DNA of 64,000 nucleotides, from positions 17,107,600 to 17,171,599 of the forward strand of contig CALNVZ010003433.1 of the NCBI GenBank assembly GCA_940671915.1, read 5' to 3'. How positions within the stretch are numbered: position 1 is the first letter of the stretch; every line of letters begins with the position of its first letter. Below are positions 35,391 to 46,936 of the stretch, in pieces. The position numbers and the translations under genes were made by a program. Under the pieces are notes generated by a model. The model did no database searches. It was not told where the DNA came from and saw only the letters and a list, made by a program, of their open reading frames with translations. Source of the DNA: Paracentrotus lividus. Lineage: Eukaryota > Echinodermata > Echinoidea > Camarodonta > Echinidae.

Positions 35391-36690
35391 TGTGCTAGAT
35401 GTGGTAAATTGCATCAAACTAATATCTGTCTCTCTTTAGACCACATACTTGAAATGAAGACCCTCTACAAAACAAATAGGTAATGAAGATGATACTTCTG
35501 GAACTGGAAGAAAAAAAAAACCTAATATAAAGTGACACGGAAGACAGCTATGATGGGGGGAAATGAGAAGCATTTGGTATCCTATACACACGTGAGAGCT
35601 CCCGCATGTTTGTGATCTAGCTGGTTGGCGTCTTCCCCAACGGTTTTGATGACAGACCATTGGGGTAGGGGCAAGGCAGAATGAACGGCACGGTAGATTA
35701 GTCTGTGGGGCTTTGCTAGGAAAACACAGCCCTGGGCTGCTATTAGATGAATAGGAAATAAGAAAAAGAAGACGACTGAAGAAAAAAAATGTGGAGAAAA
35801 CTGGCAGAAGTGTGCTAATATTCGATTTCAGGTTTGGCAGTTTAGTTTGGCAGTTGTGCTGTGCTAGAGGCACATTGACTTGTTTGGTTACGGGGGAGTT
35901 TGGGGAAATACAACGCCAGCAAAAATTTTGATAGTCTGTTCTCTCTATAGATGGTTTTTTGGAACTTGTGCAAAATTTATGTTCTTATCCAGTCATCTTC
36001 AATTGCTAAAGAAGTTCGTATCATGGAATTATTTGATTATCTGTCTACCACTCCAAGTATTAAACATTATTAATAAGTAAATAAAAAATGGAAATATTTT
36101 TGAGGCTCTTGATCTGGAAGTGATGATGGATCTATATGTGGTTTAATATGTATGTTGTAGATAAATCATTAATGTAATTCAGTTTCAAATCATACAGGGT
36201 TTACTTTTAATCCTAATAGCACTCAGAGGCTATATGTAACACCTTAGACCTACCTGCGAAGTAATGTATTTTAGACAGTCAAAACAAAATTAATAGGCTA
36301 TTTGCAAGTATAGATTAGCTGCAGGGGCACTCGAAATGATAGGGCTGGGGGGGGGGGGGAAGGGGCACTATAGGGGCTATGGTGGACTTAAACTGTAAAT
36401 CTAGGGGTTAAAGGAGGACTCCAGGCTGAAATCAGGATCTTTGAGAATTACAGTAAAATTTAACAAGCATGACACTGAAATTTCATCAAACTTGGATTAA
36501 AAGTAATCAAAAGTTATGAATTTCTTGAAGTTTTAGTCTCATGCATATTCAATTGGCAAGCTGACGATGTCACAGCTCCACTGTGAATAGCCAAGTTGTC
36601 TCTGTAATCAAACTGCAAATGATATCATATTGCAATTCTCCTATAAATCATTTGATGAGTTATAGTGGGATTAAGTCTCAGTTTTCATTA
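35391..36690. other. Non-coding stretch
   Basis: No supported gene. The 145-codon minus-strand frame at 35436-35873 is driven by pyrimidine-rich composition (Phe/Leu/Ser) and is not called. A G-run lies at 36346-36364. Confidence 0.5.
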
Positions 36691-36691
36691 C

Positions 36692-37172
36692 ACAAACTTC
36701 TTAGATATAATTAATAATCAATTATTTGGTATAACTAGTTTCCGAGCAAGTGTTCATAATCATGTTTGAAATCATAATCCATTCATCAACTTCTCTTGAT
36801 TGGCAATTCTAGCCATACCCAAGCTAAAAAAAGTCCTATAACCTCCTTGCTCTCCGCAAATGTAAATGTTATTCACATTTTAATAAAATCCAGGATCAAA
36901 ATGGAGCGAACATGGCCTAGAGATTTAATGTGTAACAAACTTCTTAGATATAATTAATAATCAATGATTTAGTATCTATAGCTACAGTTTTCAGCAAGTT
37001 TTCATAATCATGTTTGAATTCATAATCCATTTTGTCAGCTTCTCTTGACTTGCTTTTCTGAGTTCAAGAATTGCTTTAACCCCCTTCTTGCTCTCTCTGC
37101 AAATGTAATTCACATTATAATCCAATCCAGGATCCAAATGGAGCGAACATGGCCTAGAGAATGAATGTGTAT
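36692..37172. repeat. Tandem duplication, about 240-bp unit, two copies
   Basis: Both copies (36692-36934 and 36935-37172) begin ACAAACTTCTTAGATATAAT, pass TCATAATCATGTTTGAA and CTTCTCTTGA, and end ATGGAGCGAACATGGCCTAG. They are about 80 percent or more identical by eye, with small indels. Both ends are conserved best. Confidence 0.92.
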
Positions 37173-39430
37173 CCGATTTGTAATCGAGACATCATAAGTC
37201 ATATTTTGACCCGGTTTACCACCTTTTTCAAGCTTCCACTCGGATGCTAAAACTATAGAGGAAGTTGTGTGAGCAGGTGTATAATTTCCGCTAACAGAAC
37301 AATCTAGGAAAGAAATTACCTGTTTTTTTTCTTGTCAATTGCGATAACATGCACATACAATGTATGTACCAATAGGTGAGAGCGAGTAAGGCGTAACTCT
37401 GTTTGGTTTGCAGAACTTTACAATGCAATATTGATTTTACAATGAAATCACTGCCATATTTAACAACTTCAGTATATTGCACACTTACTGTTTTGTATTT
37501 TCAGATCTAGTTTAAATGGATGGCTTGTTAGTCTGTTTTTCTTCTCTGGTGTACCTTCTACAAAGATAGTTCCATGCATTGGAGAGTAAAAAAATATTTA
37601 GAACAATAAATATTAGCGAGAAGATTAGCTTAGATGCTGAGGATTTTTTTACAAATTCTTCTTGTCATCTAACCTAGTCAACGACTGAGCATACATGTAT
37701 CTTCGGCCACAGCCCTGACAGAGCGAGGGCGATGTTATTAAACCCCTGACCTAGGAAACCTATGTCCATGTACTTCACCTGGTCAACGCACTGATCTCAT
37801 TAGCCGAGGCTTAGCTCAAGAAAAAAAAAGCGCTAGCCCACGAGGTGAAGATTCAGGCCAAATTCTGTTTGCTTCTCCGTATTCTCCCATTCGCTTATAT
37901 TTCTTTGTATTTGGTTGCATTTGCTTTCAAGCGGTGGACAAATTTAGATCTATGTCCGTAGCGATAGAGGGAAAGTACAATGGTCCCTTGTCTTAATGAA
38001 TGTGAGTAGAGAGGATTCGCTGGATAGGGTTTGGAGTTGATTATGTGTGTAAGGGTGTACTACCGGTAGTCTTGAACGGTAGACGATTTGACAGTGGCAT
38101 TATAAGAATATTTTGTCCTTTTTTTTAGTATGGTCATTTAACATTAGAATTAAGCAGGGTTATTAGATTGAGGTTTGCATTTATAATTGTGATTTTAGAA
38201 TTAAAGGTAGCAGTGTTTTAGGCCAACCATTTGGAATAACATTTAATAGGCCCCATATTTTACTATTTTTCTTTGCATGTTTCCTGAAACAAGATAAATT
38301 AATTCTCAAATATTTAAAAACTAATATTAGCAGTAATGAGTAGAATTGGCGTGTTTGAATGCTTGAAACATAATAAATAAATTAATTTTTTTTTTTTTTT
38401 GGGGGGGGGGGCAAAATCAATGACAGAATTTCAAAAGAATTTGCATTTTCCCCATATTTATTCATCTCTACTGGCTATGAAGGTATCCTACTTACAAAGA
38501 AGAAAATATTTCACAACACATAAGTATCGCTACAATAAAGACCATTGCAAATTTGTATGTTCTTTTATATATCCCGTGATGACAGGATGTTGACAATACT
38601 TTTGTGATATTTGACTGACATAAGGATACGCATCTCCGCTTCACATCTATTTAATGTGCACCCTCAAACACTTTGAAATATCTACTGCAAAACATAACTG
38701 TCATATGATTATGATTTATGTACTGAGCCATGGAAGTGCAGTCATATTCTATGACCTATAGAATATAAAGCTGTCAGCTAGCCCTTATGTTATGCAGGAA
38801 AGATATATATACAAAATATTTTCCATTCATATAAAAAATTGTCAATCTTACCGTTGTATGCTTTTGTGTTCATCTAATTTCCCAAAAGTTGTGCCATTGA
38901 ATATGGTCTTCTTATAGTCACCAGAAAAGAAATGAATCAAAACAACAACAACAATAACAAACAAGAGGGAAAAATCCATGCTGTAAAAAAATATACATTT
39001 TTATTAGAATAAATTATGTATGCCTTACAGTTTTATATCCAACACAATATTTTTTAATGTAATTTCTGAACCAGTTGAGTATGTATCTATGATATAAGTT
39101 GAATGGTGTAGGTCTGAATTAATGCGTATTTGTGACTCTCAACAAACAAAACAAACTTCCATATCATCAGCCCTATTAATTCCTTGCAAAGCATCAATTG
39201 GTCTAAGACTGACATCCCAATATGACATAGAACAACTTCCATATGATGATATCAATATTCTGCAGTGCTGGAGGGGGAGAAAAGAGCTGGAAAAATGTCA
39301 TTCAGGGTCAGGTTCACAACCGTTTGTCAGGTCATCTGTACTTCTCCGATTCCGAACTACCATACAATGCTATTTATCATGCAAGTGATTTGTAGACTGC
39401 TGTGCCCATTGCCAAGATAGGACCTTGTTT
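37173..39430. other. Mostly AT-rich non-coding stretch
   Basis: No supported gene. A less AT-rich block at 37690-37960 could be conserved. A T-run plus G-run sits at 38387-38411, and (CAA)n at 38940-38960. Confidence 0.5.
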
Positions 39431-39439
39431 GCAGGAACA

Positions 39440-39790
39440 TAGTAATATGCATGTGACCTGAAGTGCACAAAATAGAGTTTGAATTTACAAGACTACAATA
39501 GACGAGCTACATGTATTTTGACACAGACATGGAGGTTTTCTAAGCATGCCTCGACATGATATCAATTTTTAAAATGTTGAATTTGTGCTTGCAGACTATC
39601 ACACACCCATGCACATGTCTCATAGTGCATAACATAGAGTCTGAATTGTGAGACTCAAAGTAGAGCTAGTCTTATTTTGACAAATTAAGTAGGAAGCTGG
39701 AATAGTCTTCACACAGACACGCTATGTATTGTTTGAAATGTCACATTAGAGTTTGTGCATGCAGACTAGGGCATGTTTGAGATTCATCTT
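39440..39790. repeat. Diverged repeats with TGCATGCAGACTA core
   Basis: AAGTGCACAAAATAGAGTTTGAATT (about 39462) and TAGTGCATAACATAGAGTCTGAATT (about 39624) head similar stretches. Each is followed by GAGACTCAAAG- or CAAGACTACAA-like sequence and TATTTTGACA. The phrases TTGTGCTTGCAGACTA and TTGTGCATGCAGACTA recur downstream of each. Related wording (TTTGTGCATGTAGACTGAAG) appears near 58075. Probably an old dispersed or tandem repeat about 160 bp long. Confidence 0.4.
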
Positions 39791-41097
39791 AAGTCTCTAA
39801 AAAACATCTTTCATGAACACTAATTACGTATCAAGATTACAAGTGGATCAATTGCTAATATTATACACATCTCATGCATGATATTAGTTTTTGTAGAAGT
39901 TAGCTCAGGTCCACATAAAAGATATTAAAATGGGCTTTTTTTTATAGATATTTGAAAATAAATTGCTTAGCTCTTTAATAATCTTTAAAGCTCTCCAGTG
40001 TCTAGTTTCCAATTACTACAACTTTTCAGTTGCATAAGAAGGAGATTTTTAGATGATGTTTGGAAGGAACATCCATGTACACGCGCATAGATAAAGAACT
40101 GTCATAAAAATCAAATCAACTCTTTTTTTTATTTGCCATTTTAAAAGTGAAAATTCTTTGCAATGACACTGCATTTTTGTTTTTATTTTTGTTTGAAATC
40201 ATAGGCCTATATTTTTCAGAATTGGATTTTCATTTTATGTAGGCTTAATGATTACCAGGTAAATCATCTGCTAAGACTAGAGCAACAAAAAGAGAAAAAA
40301 AGAAAGGACTTTGACTGTATACTTTTGTACAAAATAATACTCCTCTGTCTCTAAACGTACTCTAAAACTTCTCAACTTCTCAAGAATACATGTGCTGTAA
40401 TTTATTTTAGGCCCTAATGGTTTTAGTCAGATTTTCCTACTTCTGTATATAAGCAAAAATTTTTGTGCACAGATATTTTTGGACTAAGTGGGGAGATTCG
40501 AGAATGTTCAATATTTGTGATAGTTGTGTTACTTTTATCATCATGAAAAAGCCTAATGTTTTATGAAATTTTACGAAATATGCAAAAATAAAACCCTCAA
40601 AAAAAAAAAAAATTCAGCTTCTAAAGGATCCCACTCTTGACTCCCTTTGGGATCATCAATGTCAAATCTCTCAGATACTGTGCAGTTTCACCTAGGCCTA
40701 CACATAATCCTGTGTGTATTGTGGTCTTGTTCAAGAAAGTTGTGGTTTTGTATCCAGTCCAACTATGTGTAATTCAAATTGTTTGCTGCCTGAAAGACAA
40801 CAGTGTGTCGAACTTGAATTTTATTACAAAATAACATCTTTGGGTCCATCTAGGCAAATAAGGGCAAAAAATACATTATTTTGGTGTAAAACTACAGAGC
40901 TGTAGGCCCCTATTAGTCTGCATGCACAGACGTCAAATTAAATCTTTAACAAATCATACTATTTCTTGGTGGAGATATCCTCTATTCAGATTTTTGCATT
41001 GTGCACTATGCAATGGATTTGGTTTGTGCCTGCATGGTAGAGCGGTGTTGTGCTGTGCTGTGCTGCATTGTGGTAAACGAGATTTGTCAAAAGACTT
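39791..41097. other. AT-rich non-coding stretch
   Basis: No supported gene. An A-run is present at 40600-40613, and (GTGCT)n-like sequence at 41046-41065 just before the MITE. Confidence 0.5.
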
Positions 41098-41608
41098 AGA
41101 GTGTGTTCAATGTCCAGTTTCAAACTTATACGCCAACATGAATCATGATACAAAACGCAATTACAAAACGCTGATATAAAAGTAAACAAAGTGAGTGTTT
41201 CATTGTCCCCATCCCGGTCGTAAAAGTAAACGTGTTTAAATCTCAATTTAATTTAAAACGCCGAAAATTTAAACGCCAAAAAAGATGCGTTTTGAAATAC
41301 AATCGCTTCAATTTTACGACCTTGAGCATCGCGATTGCAACGAAATGCGACACGAACAGTATTGAGTTTTCAAAACGTGTTTAAATGTGCTCTCGCAAAT
41401 GGAAGTTTCGTGCAAGTGAAAAAAAGGATAGAAGACCTTTGTTTTTTGAGAGCGGGGATTTTAAAGACGATGGAAATATAATCAGCTTAAAATTTTTGAC
41501 ACTGAACGGTGCACCGCTGATCGCGTTTGTGTTTTTGTTTTGTAATTGCGTTTTGTATCATGATTCATGTTGGCGTAAAAATTTGAAACTGGACATTGAA
41601 CACACTCT
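41098..41608. mobile_element. MITE with long terminal inverted repeats, copy 2
   Basis: The left end is AGAGTGTGTTCAATGTCCAG and the right end CTGGACATTGAACACACTCT. The inverted repeats of about 75-80 bp are nearly identical (CCAACATGAATCATGATACA inside). The element is 511 bp. Its interior matches the reverse complement of 14146-14688, for example GACCTTGAGCATCGCGATTG near 41319. The clean ends here define the family termini better than copy 1. The flanks show no obvious target-site duplication longer than about 2 bp. No transposase is encoded. Confidence 0.88.
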
Positions 41609-41715
41609 TTGTAGTGTCAGGCTGCTGTCAGCCTAGATGTGGTTCCAACAATATTTCATTTTAATTGGAGAAACAATGGGGCACATTATTCTCCACTACC
41701 AACGCTGTCATCCAT

Positions 41716-42171
41716 TCTTCTCCCTGTTAACAGATGGTTTGTTTTTACAAGCCACCATACCAGAAGCTGGTCTGTAAACGCAGACCCCTATTGCACACTT
41801 GAAAACAACATATTGGTCAAAATTCATGAAGATGTCTACATTTTTATCTACAGTTTGCATATAAAGAAGAAGTAGTAGAACAAAAATCATATATGATGAG
41901 TTTTCATAGATGAGTCAAGTACATTGTTTATATGAGATGCATTGTGCATTTCCCTAATTCAGACCCTGATTTGTACATTTTGACTGAAAATGGGTTGTGA
42001 ATGCAAACTACATGTAGTTTGTGATTCAGTGCCTATGAGGTGCATAGTGTAGTTCTACAATTCAGACCCTACTACATGCATTATGAATGCCAAGGGTTTA
42101 TGCATGGAAACTACATTCTCTCCCTAGTTAACAGATGGTTTGTTTTTACAATCCGTCAGACCAGAAGTGTC
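41716..42171. repeat. Direct repeat pair, about 50 bp, about 400 bp apart
   Basis: GTTAACAGATGGTTTGTTTT occurs at 41725 and 42127. Each is followed by TACAA and a segment ending ACCAGAAG, and preceded by CTCCCT. The intervening part also repeats internally (ACTACATG, ATTCAGACCCT near 41957 and 42060). This indicates an old local duplication. Confidence 0.7.
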
Positions 42172-42797
42172 CTCAAAATATGCAAATAGCAGTCTGGAGT
42201 TTGGGACTCCAGTGCACCCCTGGGGGTCATGCCGTGGTTTGACCTTTCACCTCTGATCAAATCCCTTCTGTGAATGGGGCAAAGTGAAAGTTTGTACAGA
42301 GCGGAGTGTGTTTGTATATGGAGGATTGGTGCTGTGGAATCCGCTCGCTCAGTCCCATGCATGCATTGTTTTGTTGGAATTCATGAAATTGGAGAACTTG
42401 CTTTCCTCTATATGTTTCTTCATACATCATCAAGTAGATTACAAAACATACTATGATCATGTGTTGTGACAAAGATATCAGAAAATATATATGCAGAAGC
42501 ATTTAGATTTAGAATATTGAATAATGAAGTTTAAATTTCATTTCATTTCAAATTGAAATTTGGATTTAAATAATTCTATTCGAATGCTCATAACACTCAA
42601 AGTAGCTTACAGTATAGGCTTATGCACTTGTATTTTTAAAAGTGAAATAATAAAATACATGTAAGTTAATTATTCTATAAATACATGTACATATACTGTA
42701 CATTGTAGGTCTTTGTATAATAGCAGTATCCTACACGATACGCAATGAGAATAAAACAACTTTTTATGTAGGCCTATATTTCTGACCATAGTAGACC
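42172..42797. other. Non-coding stretch
   Basis: No supported gene. It contains ATATGCAAAT near 42178 (octamer-like) and overlapping short open frames on both strands at 42257-42502, none recognisable. Confidence 0.5.
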
Positions 42798-43060
42798 GGC
42801 AGCTAGGAGACATCCGAGTAGATGAACGAGGTACCAGTAGCAGAGTATTGGAATATATGGGGAGGAATCCCACATTTACTAAACCCAACGTCTGGCAGTG
42901 CATCCCTGCTGCATAAGGCCCCTAGGGCCTTACTAAAGGGCCCAAAAAATGCATTCGATTAGATGAGCGAGGTACCACTTCAAACCCATAACAGATTTTC
43001 CGGCTCAATTCACTGAATTCGAAATGACGATTGACAGACAAAATTTCTGCTGCAATGTGC
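42798..43060 (+). repeat. Left terminal domain of the foldback element
   Basis: About 260 bp outside the tandem array, with CTACTAAAGGGCCCAAAA-type sequence, the palindrome GGCCCCTAGGGCC at 42919 and two GATGA(A/G)CGAGGTACCA phrases (about 42821 and 42964). It is repeated in inverse orientation at 53055-53316. Confidence 0.8.
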
Positions 43061-45990
43061 CCGCCAGACGCCCCCAAAGGGCCTTAAAATTGGGCATCGA
43101 TTAGATGAAGGAGATACCACTTGAAAGTGATTTCAGATGAAAGTATGAATACCAAAAAGCACAGAATGAGCAACGACAGAAAAAATTTCTGCTGCAAAGT
43201 GCCCGCCAGAAGCCCCCAAAGTGCGGCCCAATTGCCCCCCTATAGTGTGATTTCTGCAGTTGCATGATGCCGTTGAGACGTTTTATGTAAGGTACTGCAC
43301 GAAACCAAGTTTGACTGAAAGGTGCGGGTAATCTAAAAAATGTTTACAAACTCAAATGCCGAAGGAACGCCGAAACCCCCCCCCCCTCGAAAAAAAAAGG
43401 GAAAAAAGGAGGGGGCCCTCGAATTTCCTCTCGATGGGAGATACTACTTGAAATGAATTCAAATTAATACATGTACACCCAAAGCACATATTAACCAACG
43501 CCACAACATTTTTCTGCTGCAAATTAGTGCCCGCCAGACGCCCCAAAAAAACGACCTAATTGACCCATACAATATAATATAAGCAGTTGAAACCTTTTAT
43601 TTAAGGTATACATGTAACCAAGTTTGAGTGTGTAGGGGTATAGTCGAAGAGAGTGGGAGTTACTACTTGAAATGTATTTTGAATTAATACCTGAACACCA
43701 GCAAAGCAGATATAGTGACCTACGCCACAACATTTTTTTGCTGGCAAAGTGCCCGCACAGACGCTCCCAAATACAACCCATAGCACCCTGTGGTAAAATT
43801 TGTGCAGTTGAAGCCTACATAAAAAAAACAAGTTTCAATGGTGCCGGTATAGGTCTAACAGAGTTGGAGATACTACTTTGAAATGAATTTCAAAGTGATA
43901 TATATGACCACCACAAAGCACAGAATGAGCAACGCCAGACAATTTTTCTGCTGGCAAAGTGCCCGCCAGACCCCCTAAAATACGACCTAATTGCCGCCGT
44001 ATAGTACAAGTTGTGCGATATCATTGAAAACCATTAAGGGTAGTACACGAAACCAATTTGTTAATGGTGCGGGTATAGTCTAAGCAGAGTGAGAGATACT
44101 ACTGAAATGTATTTCAAAATTAATACCTGAACACCACAAAGCACATATTGACCAACGCCACAAACATTTTTCTGCTGCAAAGTGCCCGCCAGAACGCCCA
44201 AATAGACAAACCAATAGCCCCCTGTGGTAAAATTTGTGCAGTTTAAGCCTGCATAAAAACAAGTTTCAATGGTGGCCGGTAAGTCTAACAAGTTGGATAC
44301 TACTTGAAATGAATTTCAAAGTAATATAGTGACCACCACAAAGCACAGAATGAGCAACGCCAGAATTTTTTCTGCTGCAAGTGCCCGCCAAGAACGCCCC
44401 AAAATACGGCCAATACCACCCTGTGGTAAAATTTGTGCAGTTGAAGCCTACATTAAAAAATAACAAGTTTCATATGGTGCCGGTATAGTCTAACAGAGTT
44501 TGGAGATACTACTTGAAATGATTTCAAAGTGATATATGACACCCACAAAGCACAGAATGAGCAACGCCAGACAATTTTCTTGCTGCAAAGTGCCCGCCAG
44601 ACCCCCTAAAATACGACCTAAATTGCCCCCCCGTATATCAAGTTGTGCGATAATTGAAAACCATTAAGGTAGTATATACACGAAACCAATTTGTTAATGG
44701 TGCAGTTATAGTCTAAGAGAGTGAGAGATACTACTTGAATGTATTTCAAATGAATACCTAGCACGACAAAGCACATATTGACCAACGCCACACATTTTTC
44801 TGCGTGCAAAGTGCCCGCCAGACGCCCCAAAATACAACCCAAAGCCCCTGTGGTAAAATTTGTGCAGTTTTAAGCCTGCATAACAACAAGTTTCAATGGT
44901 GCCGTATAGTCTAACAGCAGTTGAGATAATCTATGAAATGAATTTCAAAGTAATATATGACCACCACAAAGCACAGAATGAAGCAACGCCAGACAATTTT
45001 TCTGCTGCTGCAAGTGCCCGCCAGACGCCCCTAAATCACGACCTAATTGCCCGCGTATAGTACAATTTGTGCGATATCATTAAACATTAAGGTAGTACAC
45101 GAACCAATTTGCTAATGGTGCGGGTATAGTCTAAGAGAGTTAGAGATACTACTTAAATGATTTTAAATTAATACCTGAACACCACAAAGCACATTTTGAC
45201 AACGCCACACACATTTTTTCTGCCTGCAAAGTGCCCGCCAGACGCCCCAAATACAACCCAATAGCCCCTGTCATGCCTGTGGTAAAATTTTGCAGTTTAA
45301 GCCTGCATAAAAACAAGTTTCAATGGTGCCGGTATAGTCTAAGAGTGAAAGATACTACTAGAAATGAATTTCAAGTTTAATACATAAATATCACAAAGCA
45401 TTGCATAAGCAACGTCAGACAAATTTCCTGCTGCAAAGTGCCCGCCAACGCCCACTAAAATACGGCCCAAATTGCACCTCATAGTACAAGTTGAGCAGTA
45501 TAAAGATACATAAATTTCATGTGCCGGTATAGTCTACAAGTAGAGATACTACTACATGTATTCAAATTATACATGAACACAAGCATAGCATAAGCAACGC
45601 CAAGACAATTTTTCTGCTGCATAGTGCCCGCCAGACCCCCAAAATACGAACTAATCGCCCCGTGTAGCACAAGTTTTAGCGTGTTGAAACCTTTATTATC
45701 ATATAAACCCAGTTTGAATGGTGCACGTGTGGTATACTCTAAATTGTGGGAGAACAACTTGAAATGATTTCAAGTAATACATCAACACTCAAAAGTACAT
45801 AATGAGCAACGCCAGACAATTATTCTGCTGCAAAGTGCCCGCCAGACGCCCCCAAGTGCGGCCCAAGTTGACTCTCATAGTAGTTTTGGGCAGTTGAAAC
45901 CTACATAAACCCATGGTGCGGGTACAGTCTAAAAAAGTGGGAGATACTTATTTGAAATGAATTTTAGTATTAATAATGTACACCACAAAT
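43061..45990 (+). repeat. Left-arm tandem array, about 210-bp unit in about 430-bp dimers
   Basis: The core TTCTGCTGCAAAGTGCCCGC, followed by CAGACGCCCC, recurs with CCGCCAG at about 43061, 43203, 43531, 43753, 43963, 44186, 44385, 44594, 44815, 45018, 45235, 45442, 45628 and 45839. Units alternate between two types. One has ACCAACGCCACAACA before the core and ATAGCCCCCTGTGGTAAAAT after it. The other has GAGCAACGCCAGACA before and TACGACCTAATTGCC after. This makes a higher-order dimer. Many units differ by single-base indels. Confidence 0.88.
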
Positions 45991-46936
45991 CGACTAACAT
46001 AAGAACACTGCAGTTGAAACATTTTATTTGGGTACTACATGAAACCAAATTTGAATGGATGCTGCCGAACACTACAGAAGGGCCGCCACTCTATTTGCCC
46101 TTGATCAACAAGGATTATGCTACTTAAAGTAAATTCAAATCAATACATGGAAACCATAAGCATACAACGGTTACCGTCAGATAAATCCTCGAAGAAAAGC
46201 AAAAACAAAAAAGTATGAACAAAATGTCCATTGTAGTCGTAGTTTAATATTTAAGGAACCCATTAAAAAAAATGTTACCTAGGAGCCCCCAGAAGCCCCT
46301 GTCCTCCAAAAAAGGGCCCCGAATTTGTCCTTGATCAAACGTAGGATACTACTTAATTAATGCAATGAACAGCCGCAGTGTGAACACTGCTTCCGAAACG
46401 CTCGCGAGGCGAGATGCCTCAAATGGGGCTAATTGCCCTGTCTGTACCAATTTTGTCGAATTCGAAAGCTTTCAGTTACTCCCTAACGTCCTTCACTTTT
46501 AATCATGTTGTCCAAAGGCCGCGAGGATTGCCCCCCCCCGAAAAAAGTACCGCTGTACTTTCCCTAGATTACAAAGGAGATTCTTTAAAGTTAATTTTAA
46601 TGAATGTAAAGAACCATAAGCACAAAATTATTAAGGCCAGATAAATTCTCTATTGCAAAACGCTCGCCACACACCTCCAAAGTGAGCCCCCATTGCCCCT
46701 TTAGAAGTAATTCTTAATTTAAAACCTTTCAGGCACAGCAAAGCGCTCACAACCCCCTAAAAAATAATGAAAAACAAAAATAAACTACACAAAATACCCA
46801 TTCTATGCATGCGCGTATTCTGGGGGGGGGGCGCCCGAAGGGTGCCAAAATGACCATAAGGGGCGCCAAATTGACCATAGGGGGGGGCGCCAAATAGACC
46901 CAAAAGTAAAAAAAAAAAAAAAAAAAAATCGATTTC
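45991..46936. repeat. Spacer of the foldback element, first copy
   Basis: About 0.93 kb of heavily diverged unit-like phrases (GATACTACTTAATTAATGCA, GCAAAACGCTCGCCACACAC) without the regular array. It contains a mini-repeat GGGGCGCCAAATTGACCATA (about three copies at 46828-46905) and a long A-run at 46910-46928. No coding frame is convincing. A second, nearly identical copy lies at 49560-50490. Confidence 0.75.
46828..46906. repeat. Mini-tandem of GGGCGCCAAAYTGACCATA
   Basis: Three consecutive, roughly 27-bp units differing in G-run length, followed by poly(A). The same structure is at 50383-50462 in the second copy. Confidence 0.85.

Noticed and set aside
35436-35873. 145-codon minus-strand frame
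   Set aside because: Driven by the purine-rich plus strand (Phe/Leu/Ser/Pro on the minus). No domain or codon bias.
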